A stretch of DNA of 64,000 nucleotides from an uncultured Adlercreutzia sp. (GCA_910585575.1 CAJUFS010000005.1:1-64000), one strand, 5' to 3'; shown: positions 33,810 to 42,037, counted from the stretch's first letter. Numbers and translations: made by a program. The notes: generated from the letters alone by a model not told the origin.

Positions 33810-33844
33810 CCCGCCCGTTCATTGTGGTATCCTGTTTACCCTAC

Positions 33845-33932
33845 GGAGGCGTGTCCGAGTGGCTTAAGGAAGCAGTCTTGAAAACTGTCGTGCCGAAAGG
33901 TACCGTGGGTTCAAATCCTACCGCCTCCGCCA
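33845..33932 (+). tRNA. tRNA-Ser(UGA)
   Basis: 88 bases including CCA. Acceptor GGAGGCG (33845-33851) pairs with CGCCTCC (33922-33928). The anticodon loop CTTGAAA has TGA; a long variable arm (GTGCCGAAAGGTAC) and T-arm GGGTTCAAATCCT follow. It reads UCN codons. It starts 35 bases after the LuxR gene stop. Confidence 0.97.
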
Positions 33933-33940
33933 GAAACGAT

Positions 33941-33972
33941 AAAGCCCCGGGACCAGCGCCCCGGGGCTTTTT
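33941..33972. terminator. Bidirectional terminator between tRNA-Ser(UGA) and proC
   Basis: AAAGCCCCGGG (33941-33951) pairs with CCCGGGGCTTT (33960-33970), followed by more T on the plus strand and by T on the minus strand from the A-run. It serves the tRNA and the convergent proC. Confidence 0.88.
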
Positions 33973-33976
33973 CTTG

Positions 33977-34801
33977 CTACAGCTGCTGGGCCTTACGCAC
34001 GCAGGCATCGACAGCGTTCATGACGCTGGCACGGAAGGCTCCCTCTTCCAGGGCCTTCACACCTTGAATGGTAGTGCCGCCCGGCGAGCACACCATGTCC
34101 TTGAGGTCGCCGGGGTGACGCCCTGTTTCCAGCACCAGCTGCGCACTGCCCGCCACGGCGGCGGCGGCGAACTCGTAGGCCTGGGCGCGCGGCATGCCGG
34201 CGGCCACGGCGCCATCGGCCAGCGACTCGATGAACATGAACACGAAAGCCGGCGACGACCCGCTCACCGCGCTGGCCGCATCCATCAGGCGCTCGGAGAT
34301 AACCACGGCACGACCGAAACTGCTCATCAAGCTGATGCACGTCTCTTCATCGGCCTCCGTAGCACCCTCCCCCAGGCACACAGCGGTGCAGCCGGCATTC
34401 ACGAGGGCCGGCGTGTTGGGCATGCAGCGGATAAGGCGCATAGTGGCCGCATCGCGACCGAACAGGTCGGCGATGCGCTCTAGGGTAAGACCCGCGGCAA
34501 TGCTGATGACCAGCTTGTCGCCAATAACGTCGCGAATCTCCCCGATGACCTCGGGGAAGAACTGCGGCTTTACCGCCAGCACTACCACGTCGGCCTGCTC
34601 GACCACGGCGCGATTATCGGCGGTAACGGCAATGCCGAACTCTTCGGCCTTGGCGCGGCGCGTGGCCTCGGTCTTTGCCGAGCCGATGATGTTGGCCGCA
34701 GTGATGGCCTCTTCGCCCGCGCCGAGCACCGTGCCCTCGCGCAAAAGGCCGCCGATGATAGCCGTGGCCATATTCCCCAGCCCGATAAACCCTATGTTCA
34801 T
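33977..34801 (-). CDS. proC: Pyrroline-5-carboxylate reductase
   Basis: Last step of proline synthesis: reduces pyrroline-5-carboxylate with NAD(P)H. 274 residues, the usual length. The N-terminal Rossmann motif is GFIGLGNMATAIIGGLL. The family signatures VVVLAVKPQFFPEV, CMPNTPALVNAGCTAV and, in the C-terminal dimerisation domain, SGSSPAFVFMFIESLADGAV and CSPGGTTIQGVKALEEG are all present. ATG 34801 follows GAAGGAG. Nothing unusual is seen. It converges with tRNA-Ser across a shared terminator. Confidence 0.97.
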   Translation of the reverse strand: MNIGFIGLGNMATAIIGGLLREGTVLGAGEEAITAANIIGSAKTEATRRAKAEEFGIAVTADNRAVVEQADVVVLAVKPQFFPEVIGEIRDVIGDKLVISIAAGLTLERIADLFGRDAATMRLIRCMPNTPALVNAGCTAVCLGEGATEADEETCISLMSSFGRAVVISERLMDAASAVSGSSPAFVFMFIESLADGAVAAGMPRAQAYEFAAAAVAGSAQLVLETGRHPGDLKDMVCSPGGTTIQGVKALEEGAFRASVMNAVDACVRKAQQL

Positions 34802-34984
34802 GGATGCTCCTTCAGTGATAGTGCGTCAGCAGCGGATGTCAGCGAAAGCTGGTCGAAACCTGACGCCCATTCAGTTCGCAGCCAGAAGCTGCCCGTTTTC
34901 GGTCGCCTGCCATTGTAGCGCAGGGAATATTCCCCTGCGGTTCGTTTATGACCGAAGGGGTTCTTTCGGCCGCAGTGCATACTG

Positions 34985-35080
34985 TTTTCATGATTCCGAA
35001 TCGGGTTTAAAAAATTATATAAATCACCAATATTTATTGCTTTATTTGTTGGCTCTTTATACAATTTGCGAAAGGATTCT
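34985..35080 (+). promoter_or_regulatory. AT-rich promoter region of hicAB
   Basis: An AT-rich stretch (including TTTAAAAAATTATATAAATC) in an otherwise GC-rich region, ending in the ribosome site AAAGGA before hicA. It probably holds the hicAB promoter; exact hexamers are ambiguous. The rest of the 280-base gap holds the proC promoter. Confidence 0.5.
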
Positions 35081-35081
35081 T

Positions 35082-35267
35082 ATGCCGATGACAGCGCGCG
35101 AGGCGGCACGGCTTGTTCGAAAGATGGGCGGTCGCTTTGGATACCATGGAGCCGAACACGACATCTACTATGGGCCCAAAGGCAACGCCATCCCCATCCC
35201 ACGCCATAAAGGGGATCTGTCTCCCGGCACCGAGCGATCCATCAAGCGCGCTTTAGGCTTGAAATAG
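35082..35267 (+). CDS. hicA: HicA-type mRNA interferase toxin
   Basis: 61 residues, the normal size of HicA. The double-stranded-RNA-binding-like fold is seen from TAREAARLVRKMGGRFGYHG, with the catalytic His in GAEHDIYYGP and the signature IPIPRHKGDLSPGT followed by SIKRALGL. It cleaves mRNA unless bound by HicB, encoded 26 bases downstream. The ATG has AAAGGA upstream. In the longest open frame it is hidden inside a much longer read-through (34194-35267) that is not a gene. The AT-rich leader suggests acquisition by transfer. Confidence 0.9.
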   Translation: MPMTAREAARLVRKMGGRFGYHGAEHDIYYGPKGNAIPIPRHKGDLSPGTERSIKRALGLK

Positions 35268-35293
35268 CGGCAATGCAAAGAGGAGCGTTTTCC

Positions 35294-35740
35294 ATGAAGT
35301 ATCTCTACGAGGCTTTTTTAACGCCCTGGGGAAACGGCTACGAAGTCTCGTTTCCTGACCTCGAGATCGTTACCCAGGGCGACGATCTACATGATGCCGT
35401 GTACATGGCGCAAGACTTGCTGCAGCTTTGGATTTCCTCCGAAAGGGCCCAAGGACACGCCATTCCTCCGGCGACGATGAACAACCAGGCTCCCGAGGGA
35501 GGCCAAGTTGTTTTCATCGCCGTCGAATGCACCGACAAAGTTCCCGAAATAGAAACCATGACGGTCAAAGAGGCAGCTGACATCCTGGGCGTTTCCAATG
35601 CACGCATTTATGCCATGGCAAGAGACGGCGTCCTCGAGTCAACCAAAGTGGGAAACATGCTGCTACTCAGCACCGAAAGCGTGCGCAAGCGCTACAACGA
35701 GCCCCGCAAAGCGGGACGGCCCAAGAAGGTGCAGGCATAG
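35294..35740 (+). CDS. hicB: HicB-type antitoxin with C-terminal helix-turn-helix
   Basis: 148 residues. The N-terminal HicB partial-RNase-H fold is seen in YEAFLTPWGNGYEVSFPDLE, TQGDDLHDAVYMAQDLLQLW, which binds HicA. The C-terminal part TVKEAADILGVSNARIYAMA is an excisionase/MerR-like helix-turn-helix used to autoregulate the operon, ending in a basic AGRPKK hook. ATG 35294 has AGAGGAG at good spacing; the frame from 35273 is longer by seven residues and less likely. A second protein with the same architecture, at 60580-61098, has no toxin beside it. Confidence 0.92.
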   Translation: MKYLYEAFLTPWGNGYEVSFPDLEIVTQGDDLHDAVYMAQDLLQLWISSERAQGHAIPPATMNNQAPEGGQVVFIAVECTDKVPEIETMTVKEAADILGVSNARIYAMARDGVLESTKVGNMLLLSTESVRKRYNEPRKAGRPKKVQA

Positions 35741-35843
35741 GAAAAGGCTCGGCGGCCGCTCGGCACGGGAGCTCGCCAAAATACCAGCGTTAGCGAGGGA
35801 AGGCTCCTCAACAGGGAGTTGCGCCTTTACACCTGAGCGGTTC

Positions 35844-35873
35844 GTGACGAGAGCGTCGCGCGCCTTCTACAAT
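35844..35873 (+). promoter_or_regulatory. Possible promoter for the XRE regulator
   Basis: GTGACG (35844-35849), an 18-base spacer and TACAAT (35868-35873), about 32 bases before the start codon. Confidence 0.4.
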
Positions 35874-35904
35874 CGAGCCACCCCCTACCAAAGGAGCCTC
35901 AAGC

Positions 35905-36666
35905 ATGAAACTCGCAGAGAACGTGCGCGCGCTTCGCCTCGCCCACGGCCAGACCCAGGAGGATGTGGCTCGCGCTCTTGGTATCACGCCGCAATCGGTC
36001 AGCAAGTGGGAGCGCGGCGAAGGACTGCCCGATATCACCCTTCTTCCAGCCCTGGCTGCCCACTTCAGTGTCTCCACCGACGAGCTTCTTGGGTGCGCAC
36101 CTCCTTCGCGCACCCAAGACTATGCCGCCATCAATGAAACCTGGTGCCTTCAGAACGACGCCGGGCTCAACGCTGAAAACGTTGAGCTGATGCGTAGCGC
36201 CCTGGAGCAATTCCCCAACGACGCCCTTCTTCTGGTTCAACTGTCCACCTCACTTGAGAAGGCCGGCAGCACCGCTGAAGAGCGCGAGGACAACTTGCGC
36301 GAGTCGCTTGAGGTGCAGGAACGCATTCTGCGCTTGCCCGTTGACAGCGAAATGCGCAGCGCCACCCTGTTCAACATCTGTTTCACCTACTGGAAGCTCG
36401 GCCGTAAAACGCTCGCCCTCGACTGCGCTCGTCAACTGCCCAACCTCTACAAAGCACGGGAAAACGCCCTAGTTACTTTTCTTGAAGGCGAAGAGCGGCG
36501 GGTGGTGGCTCGCGAGGCGCTGGAAGCGATGGCCTGGGTAGCCAACCGGCACCTCAACGCCCTGGCCGATCTCGAAAACGACGAGCGCTATCGAGAAAAA
36601 GCGCGGGCCATTGAAGAGCTTCTCGAAGACGCCATTCGCTTGGGCCGAGATCGAGGCTGCGAGTAG
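35905..36666 (+). CDS. XRE-family transcriptional regulator with helical C-terminal domain
   Basis: 253 residues. The N-terminal HTH_3 domain (about 1-65) is standard: NVRALRLAHGQTQEDVARAL, GITPQSVSKWERGEGLPDI and FSVSTDELLG. The remaining 180 residues are helical, with TPR-like pairs (DALLLVQLSTSLEKAG, ATLFNICFTYWKLGRKTLAL), suggesting a peptide- or protein-sensing domain as in RRNPP-like regulators, though this is inference. AAAGGAG lies eight bases before the ATG. No obvious target is adjacent; it may act on itself. Possible small promoter hexamers lie just upstream. Confidence 0.88.
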   Translation: MKLAENVRALRLAHGQTQEDVARALGITPQSVSKWERGEGLPDITLLPALAAHFSVSTDELLGCAPPSRTQDYAAINETWCLQNDAGLNAENVELMRSALEQFPNDALLLVQLSTSLEKAGSTAEEREDNLRESLEVQERILRLPVDSEMRSATLFNICFTYWKLGRKTLALDCARQLPNLYKARENALVTFLEGEERRVVAREALEAMAWVANRHLNALADLENDERYREKARAIEELLEDAIRLGRDRGCE

Positions 36667-36685
36667 AACTTGGCATGGGGCCTGG

Positions 36686-36728
36686 GGCGCGAGGCGCGAG
36701 GTGCGAGGTGCGAGGCGCGAGGCGCGGG
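36686..36728 (+). repeat. Tandem GGCGCGA/GGTGCGA heptamer repeat
   Basis: About six consecutive units of a seven-base repeat (GGCGCGA or GGTGCGA). It is followed by three degenerate units of roughly 27 bases containing TTGGATTCGG-like cores (about 36738-36800). Confidence 0.7.
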
Positions 36729-36801
36729 TCTTGGGCCCGCTGTTGGATTCGGGCGCTGAGTCCACTTCTGGATTCGGCAGCCGAGCCCACTGTTGGATGC
36801 G

Positions 36802-37049
36802 GGTCAAAAAACGCTCGAGGTTGAAGCTTTGGTTCGCAAAATGACTTTTAAGGTCGAAAACCGGCCGAAGCGGGGCTTTTGTAGCGGCCAATGCGTCGGA
36901 TTCGCCCTTTTGGATGGAAAACAAACCACATTTGGCCGCACGCTGGTCAAAATATGGGCAACGTCAGCGCACAAACCCCGCCTCGACGCAATTGTGACCT
37001 TAAAAGGATCCATTCGCGCAAAAGCATCAACCTGGAGGCGTTTTTGACC
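36802..37049. repeat. Long imperfect palindrome, about 248 bases
   Basis: The left arm from 36802 (GGTCAAAAAACGC...) and the reverse complement of the right arm ending at 37049 (GGTCAAAAACGCC...) match imperfectly over at least 90 bases. Both strands therefore carry similar open frames (for example LEVEALVRKMTFKV on plus and LQVDAFARMDPFKV on minus). It lies in a 690-base noncoding gap (36667-37354) and could be a MITE-like element or a long hairpin RNA. Confidence 0.65.
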
Positions 37050-37299
37050 AGTCCCGGCACGATGGCAACGAAGCAGAGGGGAGTGATCTGGGACAGAGGC
37101 GGCACACTCCCTTGCTGTACCGTCAGTCTGGCACAACCCGCCACGCCTCCACCTCTTACGCGCGCCCGGCCGCCCGCGCGGGCAAGCCGAATCCGACCAT
37201 TGGCCGTAGCGAGGAAATCCGCCGCACCGAGAACAATCCGACGCTCATCGGCGAGCCCTGCATCTGCAACAGCGTTCACTCCTCCCCCTTGCACAAGAA

Positions 37300-37329
37300 A
37301 GCGCCTCGCGGTGATTTCCGCGAGGCGCT
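37300..37329 (-). terminator. Terminator of citrate synthase gene
   Basis: AGCGCCTCGCGG (37300-37311) and CCGCGAGGCGCT (37318-37329) form a perfect 12-base stem; TTCTTG follows on the minus strand. Confidence 0.85.
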
Positions 37330-37354
37330 CTTACTCTTGCCTTGGCGGCTTCCC

Positions 37355-38782
37355 CTAGCGGCGCTCGAGGGGCACGTAGGGCTTGGTGCCGCGGACGGTG
37401 TTCTTGTAGGCGGGGCGGATGATGCGCTTGCCAGCGCCGATTTCCTCGAAGCGGTGCGCCGCCCAACCGGCCATGCGAGCGCAGGCAAACAGCGGCGTGA
37501 ACAGGTCTTCCGGGATACCCATCATGGAGTAGATGAAACCGGAGTACATATCCACGTTGGCGCACAGCTCCTTGGTGGAGCCCTTCTCGCGGGCGAACAC
37601 CTCGGGAGTGAGGCGCTCGATAGCCTTGAGCAGGTTCAGCTCGGCCTCGTACTCGGTGCCGGCGGCCAGCTGCTCGGCGAAGCGCTTGCCGATAACGGCG
37701 CGCGGGTCGGACAGCGTGTACACCGCGTGCCCCATGCCGTAGACCAGCCCCGTGCCGTCGTAGGCCTGCTTGTTCACGATTTTCGCCAGGTAGGCGGCCA
37801 CTTCGTCGTCGTCTTCCCAGTTCGCCACGTTCTCCTTAATTTCGGCCTGCATGGCGCGCACCTGGTGGTTGGCGCCGCCGTGGCGATGGCCCTTGAGCGA
37901 CCCCAGGGCCGCCGCATAGGTGGAGTACGGGTCGGTGTCGGACGAGGACAGCACGCGCGTGGTGAAGGTGGAGTTGTTGCCGCCGCCGTGCTCGGCGTGC
38001 AGGCACAGCATGATGTCGAGCATGCGTGCCTCTTCCGGCGTGAACTGGCGGTCGGGACGCAGCATGGATAGGATGGTTTCCGCCGTGGACTGGCCCGGCA
38101 CGAAGCGATGCATGATCATGGACCCGTGGTTGAAGGTGGCCTGCTTGGCGTAGTAGGCCAGCACCATAATGCGCGGCAGACGGCTGATGAGCGAGAGCGC
38201 CGTGTGAATCTCGTGGCCGGGTGAGCGGTCCTCGGCGCAGTCGTCAGCCGCGTACAGACGCAGAATGGAGCGCTGCATCATGTTCATGAGGTCGGGCGAC
38301 GTGTCGTTCATGAGCACGCTGGCGGTGAAACCGTCGGGCAGCTCGCGTTGGGAGTCGATAACCTCCACGAACTTGGCCAGGCGCTCTTGGGTGGGCAGTT
38401 CGCCCATAATAAGCAGGTAGGCCACTTCTTCGAAGCCGAAGCGGCGCGAGGGGTCCAGATCGCCCAGCAGGTCGTAGATATCGTATCCGCGCAGACGCAG
38501 CGAGCCCTCGGCGGGCATCTTCTCACCGTCGGACACCACGTAGCCGTGCACGTTGGACACGTTGGTCATGCCAGCCAGCACGCCGGTGCCGTCGGCGTTG
38601 CGCAGACCGCGCTTGACGTCGTAGGTGCGGTAGAACTCAGGGTCGATGGAGTTCACCTGATAGAAGTTGTCGTAGAGGCGAACACGGGCCGCTTCCTCAT
38701 CGCTAATTTCGAGGGGCTCGACCTCGTTCAGGTCGGCGGGGTTCTTGACGCGAATGACGGCCTCGTCGATTTCCATGGCCAT
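37355..38782 (-). CDS. gltA: Citrate synthase
   Basis: Condenses acetyl-CoA and oxaloacetate to citrate. 475 residues. The catalytic blocks are present: LHAEHGGGNNSTF (His), LKGHRHGGANHQV (His), and GMGHAVYTLSDPRA (oxaloacetate binding), with VDMYSGFIYSMMGIP carrying the catalytic Asp and GWAAHRFEEI the final conserved His. An N-terminal extension of about 60 residues precedes the usual DGTGVLAGMTNVSNVHGY start. ATG 38782 follows GGGAGGGA. It is flanked by its own terminator and a tRNA, so it is likely monocistronic. The extended N-terminus and GGGNNSTF are typical of the anaerobe/Coriobacteria group. Confidence 0.96.
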   Translation of the reverse strand: MAMEIDEAVIRVKNPADLNEVEPLEISDEEAARVRLYDNFYQVNSIDPEFYRTYDVKRGLRNADGTGVLAGMTNVSNVHGYVVSDGEKMPAEGSLRLRGYDIYDLLGDLDPSRRFGFEEVAYLLIMGELPTQERLAKFVEVIDSQRELPDGFTASVLMNDTSPDLMNMMQRSILRLYAADDCAEDRSPGHEIHTALSLISRLPRIMVLAYYAKQATFNHGSMIMHRFVPGQSTAETILSMLRPDRQFTPEEARMLDIMLCLHAEHGGGNNSTFTTRVLSSSDTDPYSTYAAALGSLKGHRHGGANHQVRAMQAEIKENVANWEDDDEVAAYLAKIVNKQAYDGTGLVYGMGHAVYTLSDPRAVIGKRFAEQLAAGTEYEAELNLLKAIERLTPEVFAREKGSTKELCANVDMYSGFIYSMMGIPEDLFTPLFACARMAGWAAHRFEEIGAGKRIIRPAYKNTVRGTKPYVPLERR

Positions 38783-38921
38783 AGCTGTTCCCTCCCTCGG
38801 AGCGCTTCTGAAGTAATTGGTCTATTCTAACGTCCATGCCCTCTACGCGGGCGGTTTGTCACCTTCCGTTTGCCGCTTATGCGGTGAGCGGCGCACTTTC
38901 GAAAAAAGTTCAAATTTCTCG

Positions 38922-38950
38922 TTGACAACCTAAAAGGGTCATGGTTAAAT
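38922..38950 (+). promoter_or_regulatory. Strong sigma-70-type promoter for tRNA-Arg
   Basis: Consensus TTGACA (38922-38927), a 17-base spacer and TTAAAT (38945-38950); the tRNA starts 21 bases later. Confidence 0.88.
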
Positions 38951-38970
38951 AGTCGTTGCTGTTTTGAAGT

Positions 38971-39047
38971 GCGCCGTTACCTCAGCTGGATAGAGGGACT
39001 GACTACGAATCAGTACGTCGGGGGTTCGAATCCCTCACGGCGCACCA
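38971..39047 (+). tRNA. tRNA-Arg(ACG)
   Basis: 77 bases including CCA. Acceptor GCGCCGT (38971-38977) pairs with ACGGCGC (39037-39043). The anticodon stem CTGACTACGAATCAG has loop CTACGAA with ACG; the T-arm is GGGGGTTCGAATCCCT. A34 should be changed to inosine by TadA to read CGU, CGC and CGA. Confidence 0.97.
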
Positions 39048-39060
39048 TTTTGAACTGCTG

Positions 39061-39084
39061 AAACCGCCTCTTGGCGGTTTTTTT
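39061..39084 (+). terminator. Terminator of tRNA-Arg
   Basis: AAACCGCC (39061-39068), loop TCTT, GGCGGTTT (39073-39080) and a run of T. Confidence 0.9.
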
Positions 39085-39114
39085 ATTGCTCAGGCTCGGT
39101 GCAGGCGCGCGCCA

Positions 39115-39152
39115 AAAAATAAGGAAGCGCCTTCCGCAGGAGGCGCTTCCTT
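39115..39152 (-). terminator. Terminator of the SPFH protein gene
   Basis: AAGGAAGCGCCT (39121-39132) and AGGCGCTTCCTT (39141-39152) form a perfect 12-base stem; on the minus strand it is followed by ATTTTTT. Confidence 0.9.
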
Positions 39153-39171
39153 GTCGAAGCAAATATCCCGT

Positions 39172-40128
39172 CTAACGCACCTCGGGCGGCGGGGGCACCT
39201 GGCCGGGCTCGGCGGCCTTCACCTGCGGGGTCACCTTGCTGCCCTGGAACAGCTCGCCGATCATGCCCGTGGCGCTGGCAATGCCCGTCAGCTCGGTGGG
39301 CATGAAGATCTTCGTGGCGTTGCCGTCGGCAATGGCCTTCAGGCTCTCCACGTAGCGCACGGCAATGTAGGAGTCGGTATCCTCGGCGTGCAGTTGCTCG
39401 AGCACGTTGGCCACGGCCTGAGCCTCGCCCTCGGAGGCCAGCACGCGCTGCTGCTTTTCGGCATCAGCCACCTCGCGGATGGCCTGGGCCTTACCCTCGG
39501 CCTCCAGGATAGAGGACTGCTTCACGCCCTCGGCCTTCTCGATGGCCGCCTGACGCTCGCCCTCGGCCTCCAGGATGACGGCGCGCTTCTCACGCTCGGC
39601 CTTCATCTGACGATGCATGGCCTGGGTCACATCCGCCGGCGGCTCGATGCGCTGCAGCTCGACGCGGACAATCTCGACACCCCACTGCATGGTGGCATCG
39701 TACAGTATGTTCTTCAGATTGGCGTTGATGGTCTCGCGGCTCGTCAGCGACTCGTCCAGCGTGAGCTCACCGATCACGTTACGCAGGTTGGTCTGAGCCA
39801 ACTTTGTGGCGGCCAGGTAGAAATTCGTCACGTTGTAGATGAGCTTCACGGCATCGGTGGCGCGATAGTACACCACGGCATCCACGGTAACGGCCACGTT
39901 GTCCTTGGTGATAACTTCCATGGGGGGCACGTCCACCACGTTCTCGCGCATGTCTACCTTGGTCATGCGATCCACGAAGGGAATGATCCAGCGGAAGCCC
40001 GACTGGGCGGTGCGCTTGTACTTACCGAAGCGCTCCACGACGCCGCGCTCATAGGGGCGGACAATGCGCACGCCCATCACCACCATCGCAATAATCGCAA
40101 TCGCTACTACCACGCCAACAATCCACAT
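39172..40128 (-). CDS. SPFH-domain stomatin-like membrane protein
   Basis: 318 residues. One N-terminal membrane helix (about 2-20) is followed by the SPFH/band-7 domain: IVRPYERGVVERFGKY, SGFRWIIPFVDRMTKVD and MEVITKDNVAVTVDAVVYYR. A long helical, Glu/Ala-rich region (AVILEAEGERQAAIEKAEG, about 180-240) is typical of stomatin/slipin oligomerisation. These proteins form membrane cages or rafts and often work with an NfeD partner, which is absent here, or with membrane proteases. The Shine-Dalgarno AAGGAAAAGG precedes ATG 40128. The gene stands alone between two intergenic gaps. Confidence 0.93.
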   Translation of the reverse strand: MWIVGVVVAIAIIAMVVMGVRIVRPYERGVVERFGKYKRTAQSGFRWIIPFVDRMTKVDMRENVVDVPPMEVITKDNVAVTVDAVVYYRATDAVKLIYNVTNFYLAATKLAQTNLRNVIGELTLDESLTSRETINANLKNILYDATMQWGVEIVRVELQRIEPPADVTQAMHRQMKAEREKRAVILEAEGERQAAIEKAEGVKQSSILEAEGKAQAIREVADAEKQQRVLASEGEAQAVANVLEQLHAEDTDSYIAVRYVESLKAIADGNATKIFMPTELTGIASATGMIGELFQGSKVTPQVKAAEPGQVPPPPEVR

Positions 40129-40184
40129 AGTGCCTTTTCCTTCTCTCGTTGATGGTCCGTCTCCGCACCCGAAATCCTGGGTGC

Positions 40185-40802
40185 CTAGCCTCTCTCTACC
40201 TCTGCCATTGCCTCTTCGACTTCTGCCCCTCCCCTTTCTGCCTGTCTCTGCCCTCGGCGCTCACGCCGCACCTTGGCCTTGTCGTCGTTCTTGATAATGC
40301 GCCGCATAAGCACCCGCTCTAAAAACGTCATCGACCTTCCCTCTTGCTTGACCACTTGCTTGAGGGGCTCCATACCGTCGGGAAGCTCCTGGATTGCGAG
40401 GGGGTTCTCGGAAGCGACGCGCTCAGTGGCCGGGAGCGTCAGCCCCTGGGCCTCCAGCTTGTCGGCCACCGCGCGCACCAGCGCGTCGTTCGCTTCCACC
40501 AGGCGCCCCTCCAAAATGCTGTCATTGCGCCGAGCGTCGCGCCTCACCTGTTCGAAAGGATCCCCTGCATCGCCCTCTTGGGCGTCGGCCCGAGCAGCCT
40601 CGGCTCGATCCCTCAGAGCATCTCGATCGATGCGGTAGAACCAATCGCGCTGCTCGAGGGCGAACCAGTTCACCCTTCCCTGCGCATCCAGCCGCGCCAC
40701 GTCCTCGTATTCAAGCGGTCGCGCCCCTACAAAGAACTGGTAGGTTGCACGATCGTAAAGCAGCCGCTTCCCATCTTCGCATTGTCCCAACTGCACGCTC
40801 AT
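40185..40802 (-). CDS. Unknown acidic/charged cytosolic protein coupled to the foldase gene
   Basis: 205 residues, no signal peptide and no membrane helix. It is highly charged (rich in Glu, Arg, Asp, Ala) with an N-terminal globular stretch (RLLYDRATYQFFVGARPLEYEDVARLD) and a helical remainder (RDALRDRAEAARADA; LERVLMRRIIKNDDKAK). The final 30 residues are Arg/Glu/Gly-rich. ATG 40802 overlaps the stop of the SurA-like gene by four bases (ATGA), so it is translated together with a secretion-associated foldase. I recognise no family. It could be a cytosolic partner for secretion of the large LRR proteins; this is inference from position. Confidence 0.72.
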   Translation of the reverse strand: MSVQLGQCEDGKRLLYDRATYQFFVGARPLEYEDVARLDAQGRVNWFALEQRDWFYRIDRDALRDRAEAARADAQEGDAGDPFEQVRRDARRNDSILEGRLVEANDALVRAVADKLEAQGLTLPATERVASENPLAIQELPDGMEPLKQVVKQEGRSMTFLERVLMRRIIKNDDKAKVRRERRGQRQAERGGAEVEEAMAEVERG

Positions 40803-42031
40803 GAGGCTCCCTCCTGACCCTCCGCCGTCGCATGGGCATCGGTGCCATCGACTGCCTCCGACCCCTTCTGAGCCACGGCCATGTCAACGTTATAGGGGGC
40901 ATCTTCCGGGAAGGGGAAGTACACGACCTGGGCATCTGCCACCAGCTGCTCCACATAGGCATCGCTCGCCGTCTGCCAAAGAGCGGTGGCCACGCGATCC
41001 TCAAAGTACTGAGCCAGCGAATCCGGAAGCCCCTCGATTCCTGCGCTTCCCTCCTGCGTCGCCGCTGCCGTGTCGCACACTTGATCGACCCAAATAAAGT
41101 AATAGCTTTCGTCGTCGGCCAAAAGCTGAGACACGTCGCCAGCTTTCATATCTGCCAGCGCCGTCTGGTAATCCGCTGCGTAGGTTCCTTCGTCCACATA
41201 CCAGCCGTAGTCGCCATCGCCGTCCGACGATGCCCCGTAGGCCTCCTTCAAGGCCGCGAAGCTCGCAGCGGTCTTGTCCGACTGGGCGAACTCGTCACGC
41301 ACCTGCTGAGCCGCTTGGCGCTCGTCGAGCGACCCTTCCGCGCTGCTCTTCGCCATGCGCAGGCAATAGGAGTGCTTCACCACGGCGTCGCGGCCAGCTT
41401 CCTGCTCTTGGGCCACATAGGCGCTCAGGGCGCTCCTCACTTGATCGTTCGTCGGTTCCGGCCACGGAACCTGCTCGGCGCAGAGCTTCTGACGCAAACC
41501 CTCGAGACGGTACACCTCGCGCAGCCCCTCTTCAGTTTGACCGAAAGAGGCCAGGGTTTCCTGCCAGGCCGCGTCGTCGTCGAAAGCCAGCATGCCCTTT
41601 AAGGCCTCCAAAGACGACTCAATCTCCTCTTCGGAAACGGTCAGCCCGGCCTCGGCCGCCCTCTTCTCCACTAATCGATCAGCGATCAGGTTGTAAAGCG
41701 TCGACTCTCGCAAGCGCTCCGGCGTCAGCTCGTTCGATGCGAGAAACGTGGCCCATTCCTCGTCGGTGACCTCAGCCAGGCCCATTTGCTGACGATAGGT
41801 GGCAATGTACTCGCTCACCTCGTCTTCCCCCACGTAGCTGGCGAAGTCGTATTTTGCCGCGGCGCCGGGAGGAGCCCAAAAGCCCGTTCCCACGGCGTAG
41901 GCCGTGCCTGCGGCAACCCCAAGAACTATCAGGACGGCCACGATCGCCCCCGCGAGCCATCGACGCGGCCCTTTGCCGGCGCTTCGCGATCCCTGTTTCG
42001 ACACGTTCGTCATAGCCTCATCGTTCTTCAA
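40799..42031 (-). CDS. Membrane-anchored SurA/PrsA-like foldase (peptidyl-prolyl isomerase type)
   Basis: 410 residues from a TTG start at 42031, or 404 from ATG 42013; the first lies six bases after the upstream stop, so coupling is likely. One membrane helix (about 27-48) is followed by a SurA_N-like helical region (DEEWATFLASNELTPERLRE, YNLIADRLVEKRAAEAGL, EEEIESSLEALKG) and a parvulin-like middle (about 220-310: DERQAAQQVRDEFAQ, YGWYVDEGTYAADYQTAL, KAGDVSQLLADDESYYFIWVD). The C-terminal tail is acidic. It should help fold or stabilise secreted proteins, most plausibly the LRR protein encoded directly upstream. The isomerase active residues are not clear, so it may be a chaperone only. Confidence 0.8.
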   Translation of the reverse strand: MKNDEAMTNVSKQGSRSAGKGPRRWLAGAIVAVLIVLGVAAGTAYAVGTGFWAPPGAAAKYDFASYVGEDEVSEYIATYRQQMGLAEVTDEEWATFLASNELTPERLRESTLYNLIADRLVEKRAAEAGLTVSEEEIESSLEALKGMLAFDDDAAWQETLASFGQTEEGLREVYRLEGLRQKLCAEQVPWPEPTNDQVRSALSAYVAQEQEAGRDAVVKHSYCLRMAKSSAEGSLDERQAAQQVRDEFAQSDKTAASFAALKEAYGASSDGDGDYGWYVDEGTYAADYQTALADMKAGDVSQLLADDESYYFIWVDQVCDTAAATQEGSAGIEGLPDSLAQYFEDRVATALWQTASDAYVEQLVADAQVVYFPFPEDAPYNVDMAVAQKGSEAVDGTDAHATAEGQEGAS

Positions 42032-42037
42032 GATTCA

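Noticed and set aside
34194..35267. 357-codon open frame ending in HicA
   Set aside because: Only the last 61 codons match HicA and have a ribosome site; the rest is antisense to proC and intergenic.
36793..37136. Small protein genes on either strand of the palindrome
   Set aside because: Both frames arise from the same inverted repeat and lack good ribosome sites; a noncoding element explains them better.
36947..37294. 115-codon minus-strand open frame upstream of citrate synthase terminator
   Set aside because: No ribosome site or family match, and it overlaps the palindrome.
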